Below are positions 23,354-31,851 of a stretch of 35,005 nt of DNA, piece after piece. The position numbers and the translations under genes were made by a program. A model generated the notes under the pieces. The model searched no databases. It was not told the DNA's origin and saw nothing but the letters and a program-made list of their open reading frames with translations. Positions within the stretch are counted from its first letter, which is position 1, and the number at the start of each line of letters is the position of its first letter. This DNA is from Hyphomicrobiaceae bacterium (lineage in GTDB: Bacteria > Pseudomonadota > Alphaproteobacteria > Rhizobiales > Hyphomicrobiaceae): assembly GCA_017353825.1 (NCBI GenBank), contig JAFMSC010000002.1, positions 1 through 35,005 on the forward strand. Direction: 5' to 3'.

Positions 23354-25360
23354 CTAGGCCACGGCGGGCCTTCGCAGCACCTCCACGTTCGACTTCTCCT
23401 CATTGGCGGCGAAGTGCAGCGGGCCGCCGCGGAAGGGTGCAAAACCGGTGCCGAAGATCACGCCGGCGTCGACGAGGTCGCCGCTTTCGACGATTTTCTC
23501 CTCGCGCACGCGCTCGGCCTCGTGGATCAGGGGGGCGACCAACTCGCGGCCCAGCCGCTCCAGCTCGCCCTTGTCCCATGCCGTCTGCGGCTGCGCCTTC
23601 TGAGGCTTGCCGTCCTTCCAGACGTAGAAGCCCTCGCCCGATTTCTTGCCGAGCTTGCCCGCCGCCACCATCTGGTCGAGCTTGGAGACACCCGGCGGCG
23701 CGATCTTCAGGATGTTGCCGACGCTGGCACACACGTCGAGGCCTACGGTGTCGGCCAGCTCGACGGGCCCCATGGGCATGCCGAAGGTGCGGGCGGCCTC
23801 GTCGATCTTCTCCTTCATCTCGCCGCGGTCCACGCGCTGCAGCGCCGCCATCATGTAGGGGCCGAGCACACGGTTGACGACGAAGCCGGGGCTACTCCGG
23901 GCGACCAGTGGGAGCTTGTCAATGGCGGTGACGAAATGACACCCCTTCTGCACTTCCTCTTCGCGCGTGTCCTTGCCGCGGATAACTTCGACCAGGGGCA
24001 TCTGCGCGACGGGATTGAAGAAGTGGATGCCGATCAGGCGGCCCCGATTGGCGAGCGGCTCGGCGATCTCTTCGATCATGATGGAGGAGGTGTTGGTGGC
24101 GAGCACGGCGCCGGGCTTGAGCGTGCCCTCGATCGCCTTGAACAGGTTTTGCTTGGACTCCAGCCGCTCCACGATCGCCTCGATCACCACGTCGGCGCGG
24201 CCGATATTGGCGCCGCTGGGATCGGCCAGCAGGCGGGCCGCGGCGGCATCGCGTTCCGCCTTGGTTCTGAACTTGCGCTGGAACAGTTGCTTCTGCTTGG
24301 CGATGCCCTTGGCGATCTGGTCGGCGTTCACGTCCTGCAGCGACACCTCCATGCCGGAGGCCACGCACCAGCCGGCGATGTCGGCGCCCATCACACCGGC
24401 GCCGATCACCTGCACACGCAGGGGCTTGAAGGGCACTTCCTTGGGCGCCTGCCCCTTCAGCATCTCCATGAGCTTGAACACGCGCCGCAGGTTGCGCGAG
24501 GTTGGGCCCATCATTAGCGGCGCGAACGCGCGCGTCTCCGCCGCCTTCATGCCCTCGAGATTGGCGGCATGGGTCTCGAACAGCTCGATGAGCTTGAAGG
24601 GCGCGGGATAATGGTCCTCGCGCCCCTTCTTGGCGGTCTCGTAGCGCAGCTTCTTGGCAAGCAACTCGCGCGCCGGCCATTGCCGCGCCAGGTCCTTCCA
24701 GAAGGCCACCGGCTTCGACTTCAGCCTGCGCTCGATCGCCTTGCGGGCGGCCCACGGCAGGCTGAGCGGGCTCGCCACCAGTTCGTCAACGAGGCCCATG
24801 CCGCGCGCGGCACCTGCGCGGATCATGGAGCCCTTCAACATCATGGGCATGGCGGTGAGCGCGCCGGCTTGGCGGATCGAGCGCGCGGTGCCGTTGAAGC
24901 CGGGGAAGAGCCCAAGTCGCACCTCGGGGAACCCGAGCTGCGTGGCGTCGTCGCGCGTGGCGATGCGCCAGTGGCAGGCGAGGGCCAGCTCCAGGCCTCC
25001 CCCCAAGCAGAAGCCGTGGATGCAGCACACCACGGGGATCGGCATGCGCTCGATCCGATCGAGGTAGCCGTTGACAAGGCTCACGCTCTCGATCACCTCG
25101 CGCTCGCTCGTCAGCTGCTCGAACTCGCGCACGTCGGCGCCGACGATGAAGCCCTTCTCCTTGCCCGAGATGATGATGAGCCCGACCAGGCGGCGATCGC
25201 GCGCGCCGCGCTCCACCGCCTGCACAATGGCGCCCAGCTCTTCCAGCGCGCGCCGGCTGAACGAGTTCTGGCTCTCGCCCTCGCGGTCGAAGACCGCCCG
25301 GGCAATGCCCCACATGTCGACCGAGTAGCGCCAGTCGCGCAGCGCGTTGATGTCCGTCAT
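23354..25360 (-). CDS. fadJ: Fatty-acid oxidation bifunctional enzyme (enoyl-CoA hydratase / 3-hydroxyacyl-CoA dehydrogenase), FadJ-like
   Basis: The product is 668 residues, starting at ATG 25360, 13 bases after fadE ends, with GAGG upstream. The crotonase domain (about 10-200) has the oxyanion loop IHGFCLGGGLELALA with E124, and LGFPEVRLG with E146, so hydration should be active. The NAD-binding domain starts at about 316 with QVIGAGVMGADIAGW (GxGxxG) and has ATNTSSI and catalytic H446 in GIHFFNPVAQMPLVEV. The C-terminal HCDH domains follow (PGFVVNRVLGPYMMAA, then KSGEGFYVW). Together with FadE and FadI it completes the beta-oxidation cycle. Confidence 0.96.
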   Translation of the reverse strand: MTDINALRDWRYSVDMWGIARAVFDREGESQNSFSRRALEELGAIVQAVERGARDRRLVGLIIISGKEKGFIVGADVREFEQLTSEREVIESVSLVNGYLDRIERMPIPVVCCIHGFCLGGGLELALACHWRIATRDDATQLGFPEVRLGLFPGFNGTARSIRQAGALTAMPMMLKGSMIRAGAARGMGLVDELVASPLSLPWAARKAIERRLKSKPVAFWKDLARQWPARELLAKKLRYETAKKGREDHYPAPFKLIELFETHAANLEGMKAAETRAFAPLMMGPTSRNLRRVFKLMEMLKGQAPKEVPFKPLRVQVIGAGVMGADIAGWCVASGMEVSLQDVNADQIAKGIAKQKQLFQRKFRTKAERDAAAARLLADPSGANIGRADVVIEAIVERLESKQNLFKAIEGTLKPGAVLATNTSSIMIEEIAEPLANRGRLIGIHFFNPVAQMPLVEVIRGKDTREEEVQKGCHFVTAIDKLPLVARSSPGFVVNRVLGPYMMAALQRVDRGEMKEKIDEAARTFGMPMGPVELADTVGLDVCASVGNILKIAPPGVSKLDQMVAAGKLGKKSGEGFYVWKDGKPQKAQPQTAWDKGELERLGRELVAPLIHEAERVREEKIVESGDLVDAGVIFGTGFAPFRGGPLHFAANEEKSNVEVLRRPAVA

Positions 25361-25373
25361 GGTGTGTGCCTCG

Positions 25374-27878
25374 TCATTCTGCCGCGGCGCTCTCAATGGC
25401 GCGCGCGTTGTGCCCCGCCATCATGTAATGCGGCATCAGCTCCGCGGGATCGAAGTGGTCCACGGCAATCACACGCGCTACCAGCGCCTCCAGCTCGCGC
25501 AGCTGCGCCGCTTCCGCATCAGAGATGTCGCCCAGCTTCGCCGCATCGCCCACCCAGTCGGTGCCATGCACCCGGCGCACGCGGCCGGCGCGCACCGCGC
25601 GATCAAGCTTCCTCTCCGCCGTCTCGGCCGCCACGGCCTTGGCCAGGGTGACCTCCAACAGGCCGGTGGGATCGTCAGGGTTGTCCGACACATAGATGTA
25701 GCGGGTAAGGCGGTCGCGCACATCGCCAGGTGCCAGCACTAGCTCCACGCACTTGTGCGCAAGCCAGTCCGGCGCTGGCTTGTAGTGGGCACCAAGTGGG
25801 AACACCGCCAACCGCATCAGCCAGCGCACGGGAAACGAGGGGAAGTTGTCGATGTTGCCGCGCAGCGCCTCCTGAAAGCGGTGGAGGCCATTGCGGGCGC
25901 AGAGCGCCACGATGTGCCGGTCGCCCTCGGGCTTGCCGTCGTCCTCGTAGCGCTTCAACACGCAGGCGAGCAGGTAGAGCTCGGAGAGCGCGTCGGCGAG
26001 GCGGCCGGTGAGCTTCTGCTTGGTCTTGAGCCCGCCACCGAGCACGGCGACCGTGAGGTCGGCCACGAATGCGAAGTTGCGCGAGGCGCGCCACAGCTGG
26101 CGGTACGCCTCGGCCGTGCCGTAGGCCTTGTCGGGCACGCGCCCAAAGAGCCCGCCGGTGAGGTTGTGGAACGCCGCCCCGAACACGTTCGACACCGCGA
26201 AAGCGACGTGGTCGGTGAACGCCCGCTCGAAGGCCGCCAGCCCGCGCTCATCATCGCTGTCCTGACAGGCCTCGATCTCCTTGTAGAGGTACGGGTGCGA
26301 GCGCAGGGCGCCCTGTGCGAAGGTGATGAGCGAGCGCGTGAGGATGTTGGCGCCCTCCACCGTGATGGCCACCGGCATCATCTGGTAGGCGGACTGCAGG
26401 TAGTTGGACGGCCCGTCGCACACGCCCCGGCCACCGTGCAGATCCATGGCGTCGTTGACCGATCGGCGCATGCGCTCGGTGGTCTGGTATTTCATGATGG
26501 CCGAGATCACGGACGGCTTCTCGCCGCGGCTCACCATGGACGCCGTAACCCCGCGCGCCGCCTCGGTGACATAGGCGTTCTCCACCATGCGCGCGAGCGG
26601 CTCTTCCAGGCCCTCCATTTTGCCGATGGGGAAGTCGAACTGCTTGCGGATGCGCGCGTAGGCGCTGGTGTTGCGCAGCAGCGATTTCACGCCGGCCGCG
26701 GCCGACGAGGGGAGCGAGATGGAGCGGCCCGCAGCGAGGCATTCCATCAGCATACGCCAGCCCTGGCCCACCATCTTCTCGCCGCCGATCACCCAGTCGA
26801 TGGGGATGAAGACGTTCTTGCCCCATATGGGGCCGTTGGGGAACGCCGCACCCGAGGGCAGATGGCGCCGGCCGATCTCGACGCCTGGATGCCCCGCCGG
26901 AATAAGCGCCACTGTGATGCCGCGCTCCTCCCCGCCGCCCAACAGGTTGTCCGGGTCGAAGACGCGGAAGGCGAGGCCAACCAGCGTGGCCTGCGGCGCC
27001 AGCGTGATGTAGCGCTTCTCCCAGGAGAGGCGCATGCCGACGACCTCGTTGCCCTCGTGCATGCCGCGTTCGACGTAGCCCACGTCGCGCATGGTGGCGG
27101 CGTCGGAACCGGACGCGGGGCCCGTCAGCGCGAAGCACGGCACCTCCACGCCCTGGGCTAGGCGCGGTAGGTAGTGCTCTTGCTGCTCGGGGGTGCCGTA
27201 CTTTTCAATCAGCTCGCCGGGGCCGAGCGAGTTCGGCACCATAACAATAGTGCATGCGTCCGGGGAGCGCGAGGCGATGCGCCCGAGGATGAGCGACTGA
27301 GCCTGCGGTGAGAAGCCGAGGCCGCCGTGCGCTTTGGAGATGAGCATGCCGAGGAAGCCTTGACGCTTCACGAAGTCCCACACTTCCTTGGGAACTTCCC
27401 TTTCATTGTGGCGGATGGTCCAGTCCTTGAGCATGCGGCACAGCTCGTTGGTCGGGCCGTCGAGGAAGGCCCTCTCCTCCTCGGTGAGGGTAATGGGCGG
27501 AACGCTGCGCAACTTGCCCCAGTCGGGTTGGCCGGAGAACAGCTCGGCGTCGAAGCCGATGGTGCCGGCCTCCAAGGCGGCCTTCTCCGTGTCGGAAACC
27601 TTGGGGAGATTTCGCCTGATCAATTGGAACATGGGCCGGACCAGCAGGGCGTGCCGGATGGCCGGTACACACAGGGCCACAAGGACGGCTGCGACCACCC
27701 AGCCCGCGGCGCCGAGCCAACCCGGCGCCAGCTTATGGGGCGCGTCCATGAGGGCGCCGGTTTGCCACAGGAGCAGCGCCACGGCCAAGCCCGCCGCCCA
27801 GGCCCATAGCGGAGCCCGGCGCATGCCGAGCGCAAACGCACCGATGACGTAGAGGACCAGTAGCACCAGCTCGGGCAT
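25374..27878 (-). CDS. fadE: Membrane-anchored acyl-CoA dehydrogenase FadE
   Basis: The product is 834 residues from ATG 27878, with GGGAGGTG before it; length matches the long FadE type. It performs the first oxidation step of fatty acyl-CoA. The N-terminus has two to three membrane helices (LVLLVLYVIGAFALGM, LWAWAAGLAVALLLWQ, and GWVVAAVLVALCVPAI). The dehydrogenase core follows: GFLGMLISKAHGGLGFSPQA, CFALTGPASGSDAATMRDVG for FAD and substrate binding, and YQTTERMRRSVNDAMDLHGG. The extra C-terminal domain of FadE (residues 600-834) is complete. It heads the fadE-fadJ-fadI operon behind a promoter with a palindromic operator. Confidence 0.96.
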   Translation of the reverse strand: MPELVLLVLYVIGAFALGMRRAPLWAWAAGLAVALLLWQTGALMDAPHKLAPGWLGAAGWVVAAVLVALCVPAIRHALLVRPMFQLIRRNLPKVSDTEKAALEAGTIGFDAELFSGQPDWGKLRSVPPITLTEEERAFLDGPTNELCRMLKDWTIRHNEREVPKEVWDFVKRQGFLGMLISKAHGGLGFSPQAQSLILGRIASRSPDACTIVMVPNSLGPGELIEKYGTPEQQEHYLPRLAQGVEVPCFALTGPASGSDAATMRDVGYVERGMHEGNEVVGMRLSWEKRYITLAPQATLVGLAFRVFDPDNLLGGGEERGITVALIPAGHPGVEIGRRHLPSGAAFPNGPIWGKNVFIPIDWVIGGEKMVGQGWRMLMECLAAGRSISLPSSAAAGVKSLLRNTSAYARIRKQFDFPIGKMEGLEEPLARMVENAYVTEAARGVTASMVSRGEKPSVISAIMKYQTTERMRRSVNDAMDLHGGRGVCDGPSNYLQSAYQMMPVAITVEGANILTRSLITFAQGALRSHPYLYKEIEACQDSDDERGLAAFERAFTDHVAFAVSNVFGAAFHNLTGGLFGRVPDKAYGTAEAYRQLWRASRNFAFVADLTVAVLGGGLKTKQKLTGRLADALSELYLLACVLKRYEDDGKPEGDRHIVALCARNGLHRFQEALRGNIDNFPSFPVRWLMRLAVFPLGAHYKPAPDWLAHKCVELVLAPGDVRDRLTRYIYVSDNPDDPTGLLEVTLAKAVAAETAERKLDRAVRAGRVRRVHGTDWVGDAAKLGDISDAEAAQLRELEALVARVIAVDHFDPAELMPHYMMAGHNARAIESAAAE

Positions 27879-27942
27879 GGCTTTCACCTCCCTGCAGGCG
27901 CGGCGAATCACGCCTGTTACGTCATGCTAGATCAAGGCCTTA

Positions 27943-27971
27943 AATCTAGGCTAAGTTGACGTTAACGTCAA
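27943..27971 (-). promoter_or_regulatory. Promoter of the fadE operon with a perfect 16-base palindromic operator
   Basis: TTGACGTTAACGTCAA at 27956-27971 is a perfect palindrome. On the minus strand its first six bases are a -35 box (TTGACG), followed after exactly 17 bases by TAGATT (27948-27943) as -10. The operator therefore covers the -35 box, 78 bases before the ATG. The motif resembles operators reported for LiuR-type regulators of acyl-CoA genes; that assignment is inference and no regulator gene is in the window. Confidence 0.65.
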
Positions 27972-28279
27972 AGTCGGTGGTCGGTCGGGTCGGGCGCCAG
28001 CCAGACCTTCAGGCTACCCTTACGCTGGTAGCGTCATCATTTTGTGGACTCATCTCTCACAATCTCATGACTACACGATTTCACACAACAAATGTTCGGC
28101 GCAGACGCATCGGAAGCCGATGTTGGGTCGGCCGGATCCGCCCGCCTGATCCAGACCTGCCTCCTCGCCGCGAGTGCTCCGGGCTGAGCGCGAGGCGCTC
28201 TGCGGATCCTCAAAGAGCCTCACCACCATCCAACAGCAGCCAACGGCCTATCTTGCCGTCAACGCTCGGTCGGCTCAGG

Positions 28280-28425
28280 TGACTTTGGAGGTCTCGGCCT
28301 GGCGTTCAAAGCGTTCTTCCGCCGCGTCAAGGCCGCGAGGCGCCGGACTTCCCGCGTTTCAAAGCCAAGGAACGGCTCTCCGGCTATGTCATGCCCGAGG
28401 CGATTGGCTTCCCGTGCACGCCGGG
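28280..28425 (+). pseudogene. Relic of a TnpB (IS200/IS605-type OrfB) gene
   Basis: One frame reads LAFKAFFRRVK and the next frame (from about 28337) continues EAPDFPRFKAKERLSGY. Joined, they match the conserved TnpB segment in which an aromatic FxxFFRRVK is followed by GFPRFKxKxR. The rest of the protein, including the RuvC-like catalytic part, is absent, so it is a short decayed fragment. The flanking stretches 27972-28279 and 28426-28634 show no further gene that I can support. Confidence 0.5.
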
Positions 28426-28634
28426 CAAGGGGGCACCAGGGGCACCATGGCAAGCGCGCCTGTCGGGCTTCGGCGAGATCGCGTCGCGCCCCGCCAAGCG
28501 CGCACATCGGGCCCCGCGTCGCCTCGCCAGGTCGCGAACCGACCTGGGGCGTTGAAGGCGCCTGCGAACAAGTCATCACAGCCGCAGAGCGATATTTGGT
28601 CACAATGCGTCGCAACGCGCTTGATGGCGTTCGT

Positions 28635-30020
28635 TCATTTGACCTCCACCGTGAGCCGCATCGACGGGTGGATGCCGCAGAACGCCTCGTAGGTGCCCGG
28701 CTGGGGGAACCTTATCGTCACGCTCTCGCGTGGCTCCTGGGCGCCGGAGTTGAAGTTGAGCTTTGCGTCGAATATGCGCACGTTATGCGTGCGCGTATCG
28801 TCGTTGAGGACGGTGAGGGCCTGTGCCGCCTTGAGGCGAACGTGGCCGGGATTAAAGGTCTTGTTGATCTGGCTCACGACGGTGGCGTCCTGAGGCGGCG
28901 GTGGGCTCACGGGCCGGCCGCCGGCCACCCAGGGCTCGGTGGACGGTTGCGGAGGCGTGTCGCTCGACAGGGTCTCCAGGAACGCGACGAGGTCGGTGCG
29001 CTCGTCGTCGGTGAGACGCAGCTTCGCCGGCAGATCCCTGCTGCGCGTCGGGCGGTCTAACCCGCCCTCCTCGTAGTGCCGCAGCACGTCGTCAAGGGTG
29101 GCCAACGAGCCGTCGTGCATGTAGGGCGCGGTCCAAGCCAGCTCGCGCAGGGTTGGCGTCTTGAAGGCATGATCGGCGGCGGGCAGGCCGATCTCTTTGC
29201 CGCGTCCCCTGTCGCCGTCCGGCAGTCCGATGTCGTAGAAGTTGTGGTCCGTGAAGTCGAAGCCGACGTGACAGGAGATGCAGCGGCCTTTACCGGCGAA
29301 CAGCCGAAAGCCGCGCACTTCCGATGGGGTGAGCGCATCGGCCTTGCCGGCCACCCACGCATCGAAGCGCGTGGGCGGCGAGACCAGCGTGCGCTCGTAG
29401 GCGGCCAGTGCGCCGGCGATGCTGTGCGGCGAGACCTCCGGGTCCTCCGGGAAGGCCGCCAGGAACGCGCCCCGGTAGCTCTCGTCCCTGGCCAGGCGCT
29501 GCGCCGCCGTCTCCAGCGTGCTGCCCATCTCGTCGGGGTGTTCCACAGGAAAGTGCACCTGCTCTTCCAGGCTCGATGCGCGACCGTCCCAGAACAGGAG
29601 CGGGCTGAACGCCGCGTTCCACAGCGACGGCGTGTGGCGCGCGAGGCTCCGGCCGGTGACACCCTTGCCTCTAACCTCACCGTCCGTGAAAGCGAGGCGG
29701 GGATCGTGGCAGGAGGCGCAGGCGATCGTGCCGACCGAGGACAGGGCCTTGTCCGCGAACAGCCGCCGGCCCAGCGCGATCTTCTCGGGCGTGGGCGCAT
29801 TGTCGGCGGGATAGGGGACAAACCCCGGCCGCGTGAACTTCTCCTTCAGGCCCGCGAATGGGTCGGGCGACTGCGCTCTGGCCTGACGATCGATCGTGGC
29901 CGCCGGCTTGAGGCCCGCCAACGCGACGAAGACGGCCGCCGCACCCATGGCCGCCTTCAGTCGGCGTCCGCGCGACGTTGACACTGTCGGTCGTGGACGC
30001 ATCGGGGCCAGCTTGCTCAT
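28635..30020 (-). CDS. Di-haem cytochrome c peroxidase/MauG-family protein fused to an amicyanin-like cupredoxin domain
   Basis: The product is 461 residues. ATG 30020 overlaps the stop of the upstream gene (ATGA). An export signal covers about residues 18-50. The peroxidase part (55-355) has two c-type haem sites, C101-A-S-C104-H105 and C247-I-S-C250-H251, plus FWDGRASSLEEQ, TPTLREL and APYMHDGSLATLDDVLRHY with M301 as a likely haem ligand. After a proline-rich linker (355-380) comes a cupredoxin domain with likely copper ligands H412 (THNV), C448, H451 and M454. The C-x2-H-x2-M spacing is like that of amicyanin. A periplasmic enzyme that takes electrons directly from its own copper domain is the simplest reading. 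Its substrate, hydrogen peroxide or a partner protein, is unknown. Confidence 0.9.
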   Translation of the reverse strand: MSKLAPMRPRPTVSTSRGRRLKAAMGAAAVFVALAGLKPAATIDRQARAQSPDPFAGLKEKFTRPGFVPYPADNAPTPEKIALGRRLFADKALSSVGTIACASCHDPRLAFTDGEVRGKGVTGRSLARHTPSLWNAAFSPLLFWDGRASSLEEQVHFPVEHPDEMGSTLETAAQRLARDESYRGAFLAAFPEDPEVSPHSIAGALAAYERTLVSPPTRFDAWVAGKADALTPSEVRGFRLFAGKGRCISCHVGFDFTDHNFYDIGLPDGDRGRGKEIGLPAADHAFKTPTLRELAWTAPYMHDGSLATLDDVLRHYEEGGLDRPTRSRDLPAKLRLTDDERTDLVAFLETLSSDTPPQPSTEPWVAGGRPVSPPPPQDATVVSQINKTFNPGHVRLKAAQALTVLNDDTRTHNVRIFDAKLNFNSGAQEPRESVTIRFPQPGTYEAFCGIHPSMRLTVEVK

Positions 30021-30868
30021 CGGGTCATGGAGGAGGTGTGGAGCTCGATTTGCGAGATCAGGGCCGACATCTCGCCCACATCGAGCGCCGGCTTGGGCGG
30101 CGGCAGCGGCGCGGGCCAGGCCGCCTTGAGCTTGCCGAACGCCGCGCGGACCTTGGCCAGGGAGTCGGCGTCGAGGAGCGGCGGGCCGGCTGCGGCTTCC
30201 TCGATGACGCGCTCGGCACGCCATACGAAACCGCGGCTGTCCTGGTACTCCACGGGCTTTACAAAGACGCCGTTCTCCATGGATTCCGCGTATTCCGACT
30301 GCGCCGAGCGCAGCACCTCGATCGCCGACTGGACCACGAAGCGCTGCTCCGGCCGCATGAACGTCTTGGCGGTCCCGAGTGCGGCGTCGATGCGCTGCTC
30401 AACCGGTTTCAGGGCCCGTTCGTAGGCGCCCTTGCGCTTGGCTTTGACGGTCTGGGCCAGCGCCTTGAGCTCGCGCCCAAAGGGCCGCATATTGTGCAGC
30501 TTGATGTACTTCTCCATCAGGCCGTAGAGCTCCTCGGTGGGGTGCAGGAAGTGCGGCAGTGCCTCGTCCCACAGCTCCAGGTCGATCAGCTGCTGACCGA
30601 CAAGCAAATGGCCGCGCGTCAGCTCGATGTCCCGGTAGAAGCGGACACGGGTGTCGGTCGGGCCGCCGTCGGTGAGGTAGGCCTCGCCGCCTTCGCCGGA
30701 GTTCAGGTTGGCGCCGCCGTTGAGCGCCGGCGGCAGCGGCGCGCCGTGGGCCTTGTGTTCCATCTCGTCATGGTCCACGTCCTGGGCGCCGATCCCCTGC
30801 GCCATCGAGGCGCTGGCGACGGTGGCAACACCGATGCCGACCCAAAGCTTGCGCGTGAACTTGGCCAT
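30017..30868 (-). CDS. Periplasmic helical protein of unknown function, partner of the di-haem/cupredoxin protein
   Basis: The product is 283 residues from ATG 30868, chosen for AAGGAGGG upstream rather than the GTG at 30874. A signal peptide (KLWVGIGVATVASASMAQGIGA) is followed by a His/Met/acidic stretch, DVDHDEMEHKAHG, that looks like a metal-binding tail. The rest is predicted helical: VRFYRDIELTRGHLLVGQQL, then LWDEALPHFLHPTEELYGLM and long charged helices to a C-terminal LISQIELHTSS. The histidines in RGHLLVG and LPHFLHP could bind metal or haem. I do not recognise the family. The four-base overlap with the peroxidase gene implies coupled production of the two proteins. Confidence 0.75.
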   Translation of the reverse strand: MAKFTRKLWVGIGVATVASASMAQGIGAQDVDHDEMEHKAHGAPLPPALNGGANLNSGEGGEAYLTDGGPTDTRVRFYRDIELTRGHLLVGQQLIDLELWDEALPHFLHPTEELYGLMEKYIKLHNMRPFGRELKALAQTVKAKRKGAYERALKPVEQRIDAALGTAKTFMRPEQRFVVQSAIEVLRSAQSEYAESMENGVFVKPVEYQDSRGFVWRAERVIEEAAAGPPLLDADSLAKVRAAFGKLKAAWPAPLPPPKPALDVGEMSALISQIELHTSSMTR

Positions 30869-31015
30869 AGCCACCCTCCTTCGGCTCCGGCGGGCTGTGC
30901 TGGGTGAAGTATACTCTGATTTTCAAGAATATGCGGTAGACGAGCGTCAGGACCCTTTCCGCGCCCCTTCGTGTTATATCTCCACCCCTAAGAAGGGGTT
31001 GACCCGTCTCGACGC
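30869..31015. promoter_or_regulatory. Divergent promoter region between the peroxidase operon and piuC
   Basis: AT-rich elements stand out in GC-rich surroundings: TATACT (minus strand, 30908-30913) as a candidate -10 for the leftward operon, TTATAT near 30973 for piuC, and an imperfect dyad ATTTTCAAGAAT at 30919-30930. An iron-responsive site would make sense for piuC, but no clear Fur or Irr box is present. Confidence 0.35.
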
Positions 31016-31675
31016 ATGATCCTGGCGATCTCCGACATCCTCTCTCACGGCGACGTGACAGCGCTTCGCGACGGCCTCGCCCAGGCCACATTCCTGCGCG
31101 GCGAAATGACGGCGGGTTGGGCCGCGCAGTCCGTCAAGTCCAACCTGCAGGTCCACGACGGCCCGGACGTCGAGGCCATGCGCTCGCTGGTGCGGACGCG
31201 CCTCATCGAGCACCCGATATTCGCCCTGGCCACGCGGCCCAAGACCATCATCGGCCCCCTGTTCGGGCGCTACCTGCCTGGCCATGCCTACGGCACTCAC
31301 GTTGACAACGCCTTGATGGGCGGAGCGCGCACCGATGTGTCCTTCACCCTGTTCCTGTCGGACCCGGCAGGCTACGACGGCGGCGAGCTCATCATCGATA
31401 CGCCCTCGGGCGAGGAGGCCTTCAAGCTGGCGGCCGGCAGCATCGTCACCTACCCCGCGACCACGCTGCACAGGGTGATGCCGGTGACGCGCGGCGAGCG
31501 CCTCGGCGCCGCCGGCTGGGTGCGGAGCTATCTGCGCGATCCGGCCGAGCGCGAGCTGCTGTTCGATCTGGAGACGGCACGGCGCCGCCTGTTTGAGCGC
31601 GAAGGCAAGACCGCCGAGGCGGACCTCCTCGCCAAATGCGCCACCAACCTCATGCGCATGTGGTGCGACGACTGA
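31016..31675 (+). CDS. piuC: PKHD-type Fe(II)/2-oxoglutarate hydroxylase, PiuC family
   Basis: The product is 219 residues, close to the family's usual 225. The jelly-roll iron site is complete: H95 and D97 in GTHVDNALM, H152 in TTLHRVMPVTRGER, with R161 or R162 for 2-oxoglutarate. Further landmarks are FGRYLPGHAYG, DVSFTLFLSDPAGYDGGELI and YPATTLHRV. PiuC is regulated by iron and linked to iron uptake in several proteobacteria; the hydroxylated target is not settled. No TonB receptor lies next to it here. Instead it is divergent from the di-haem/copper operon, so a link to metal or redox stress is possible. Confidence 0.92.
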   Translation: MILAISDILSHGDVTALRDGLAQATFLRGEMTAGWAAQSVKSNLQVHDGPDVEAMRSLVRTRLIEHPIFALATRPKTIIGPLFGRYLPGHAYGTHVDNALMGGARTDVSFTLFLSDPAGYDGGELIIDTPSGEEAFKLAAGSIVTYPATTLHRVMPVTRGERLGAAGWVRSYLRDPAERELLFDLETARRRLFEREGKTAEADLLAKCATNLMRMWCDD

Positions 31676-31851
31676 GGGCCGGCGGCTCCCGCGGCTTTAT
31701 AGAGATGCGCCCCGCGCGAGCTGGCTCGGCCGGCAGGGGAAAACCGCCGGCCAGCCGTCTCCCCCCTCCCCTCAACCTTCTCGCGTTTCGCGGCGACTGC
31801 CCGACCTCTCCCCGTTCGCGCCCGCACAGCCGATGGGGAGGGCCAGGTATC

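Noticed and set aside
23414-24517. Long open frames opposite fadJ and fadE
   Set aside because: Antisense shadows caused by codon bias; no start signals or motifs.
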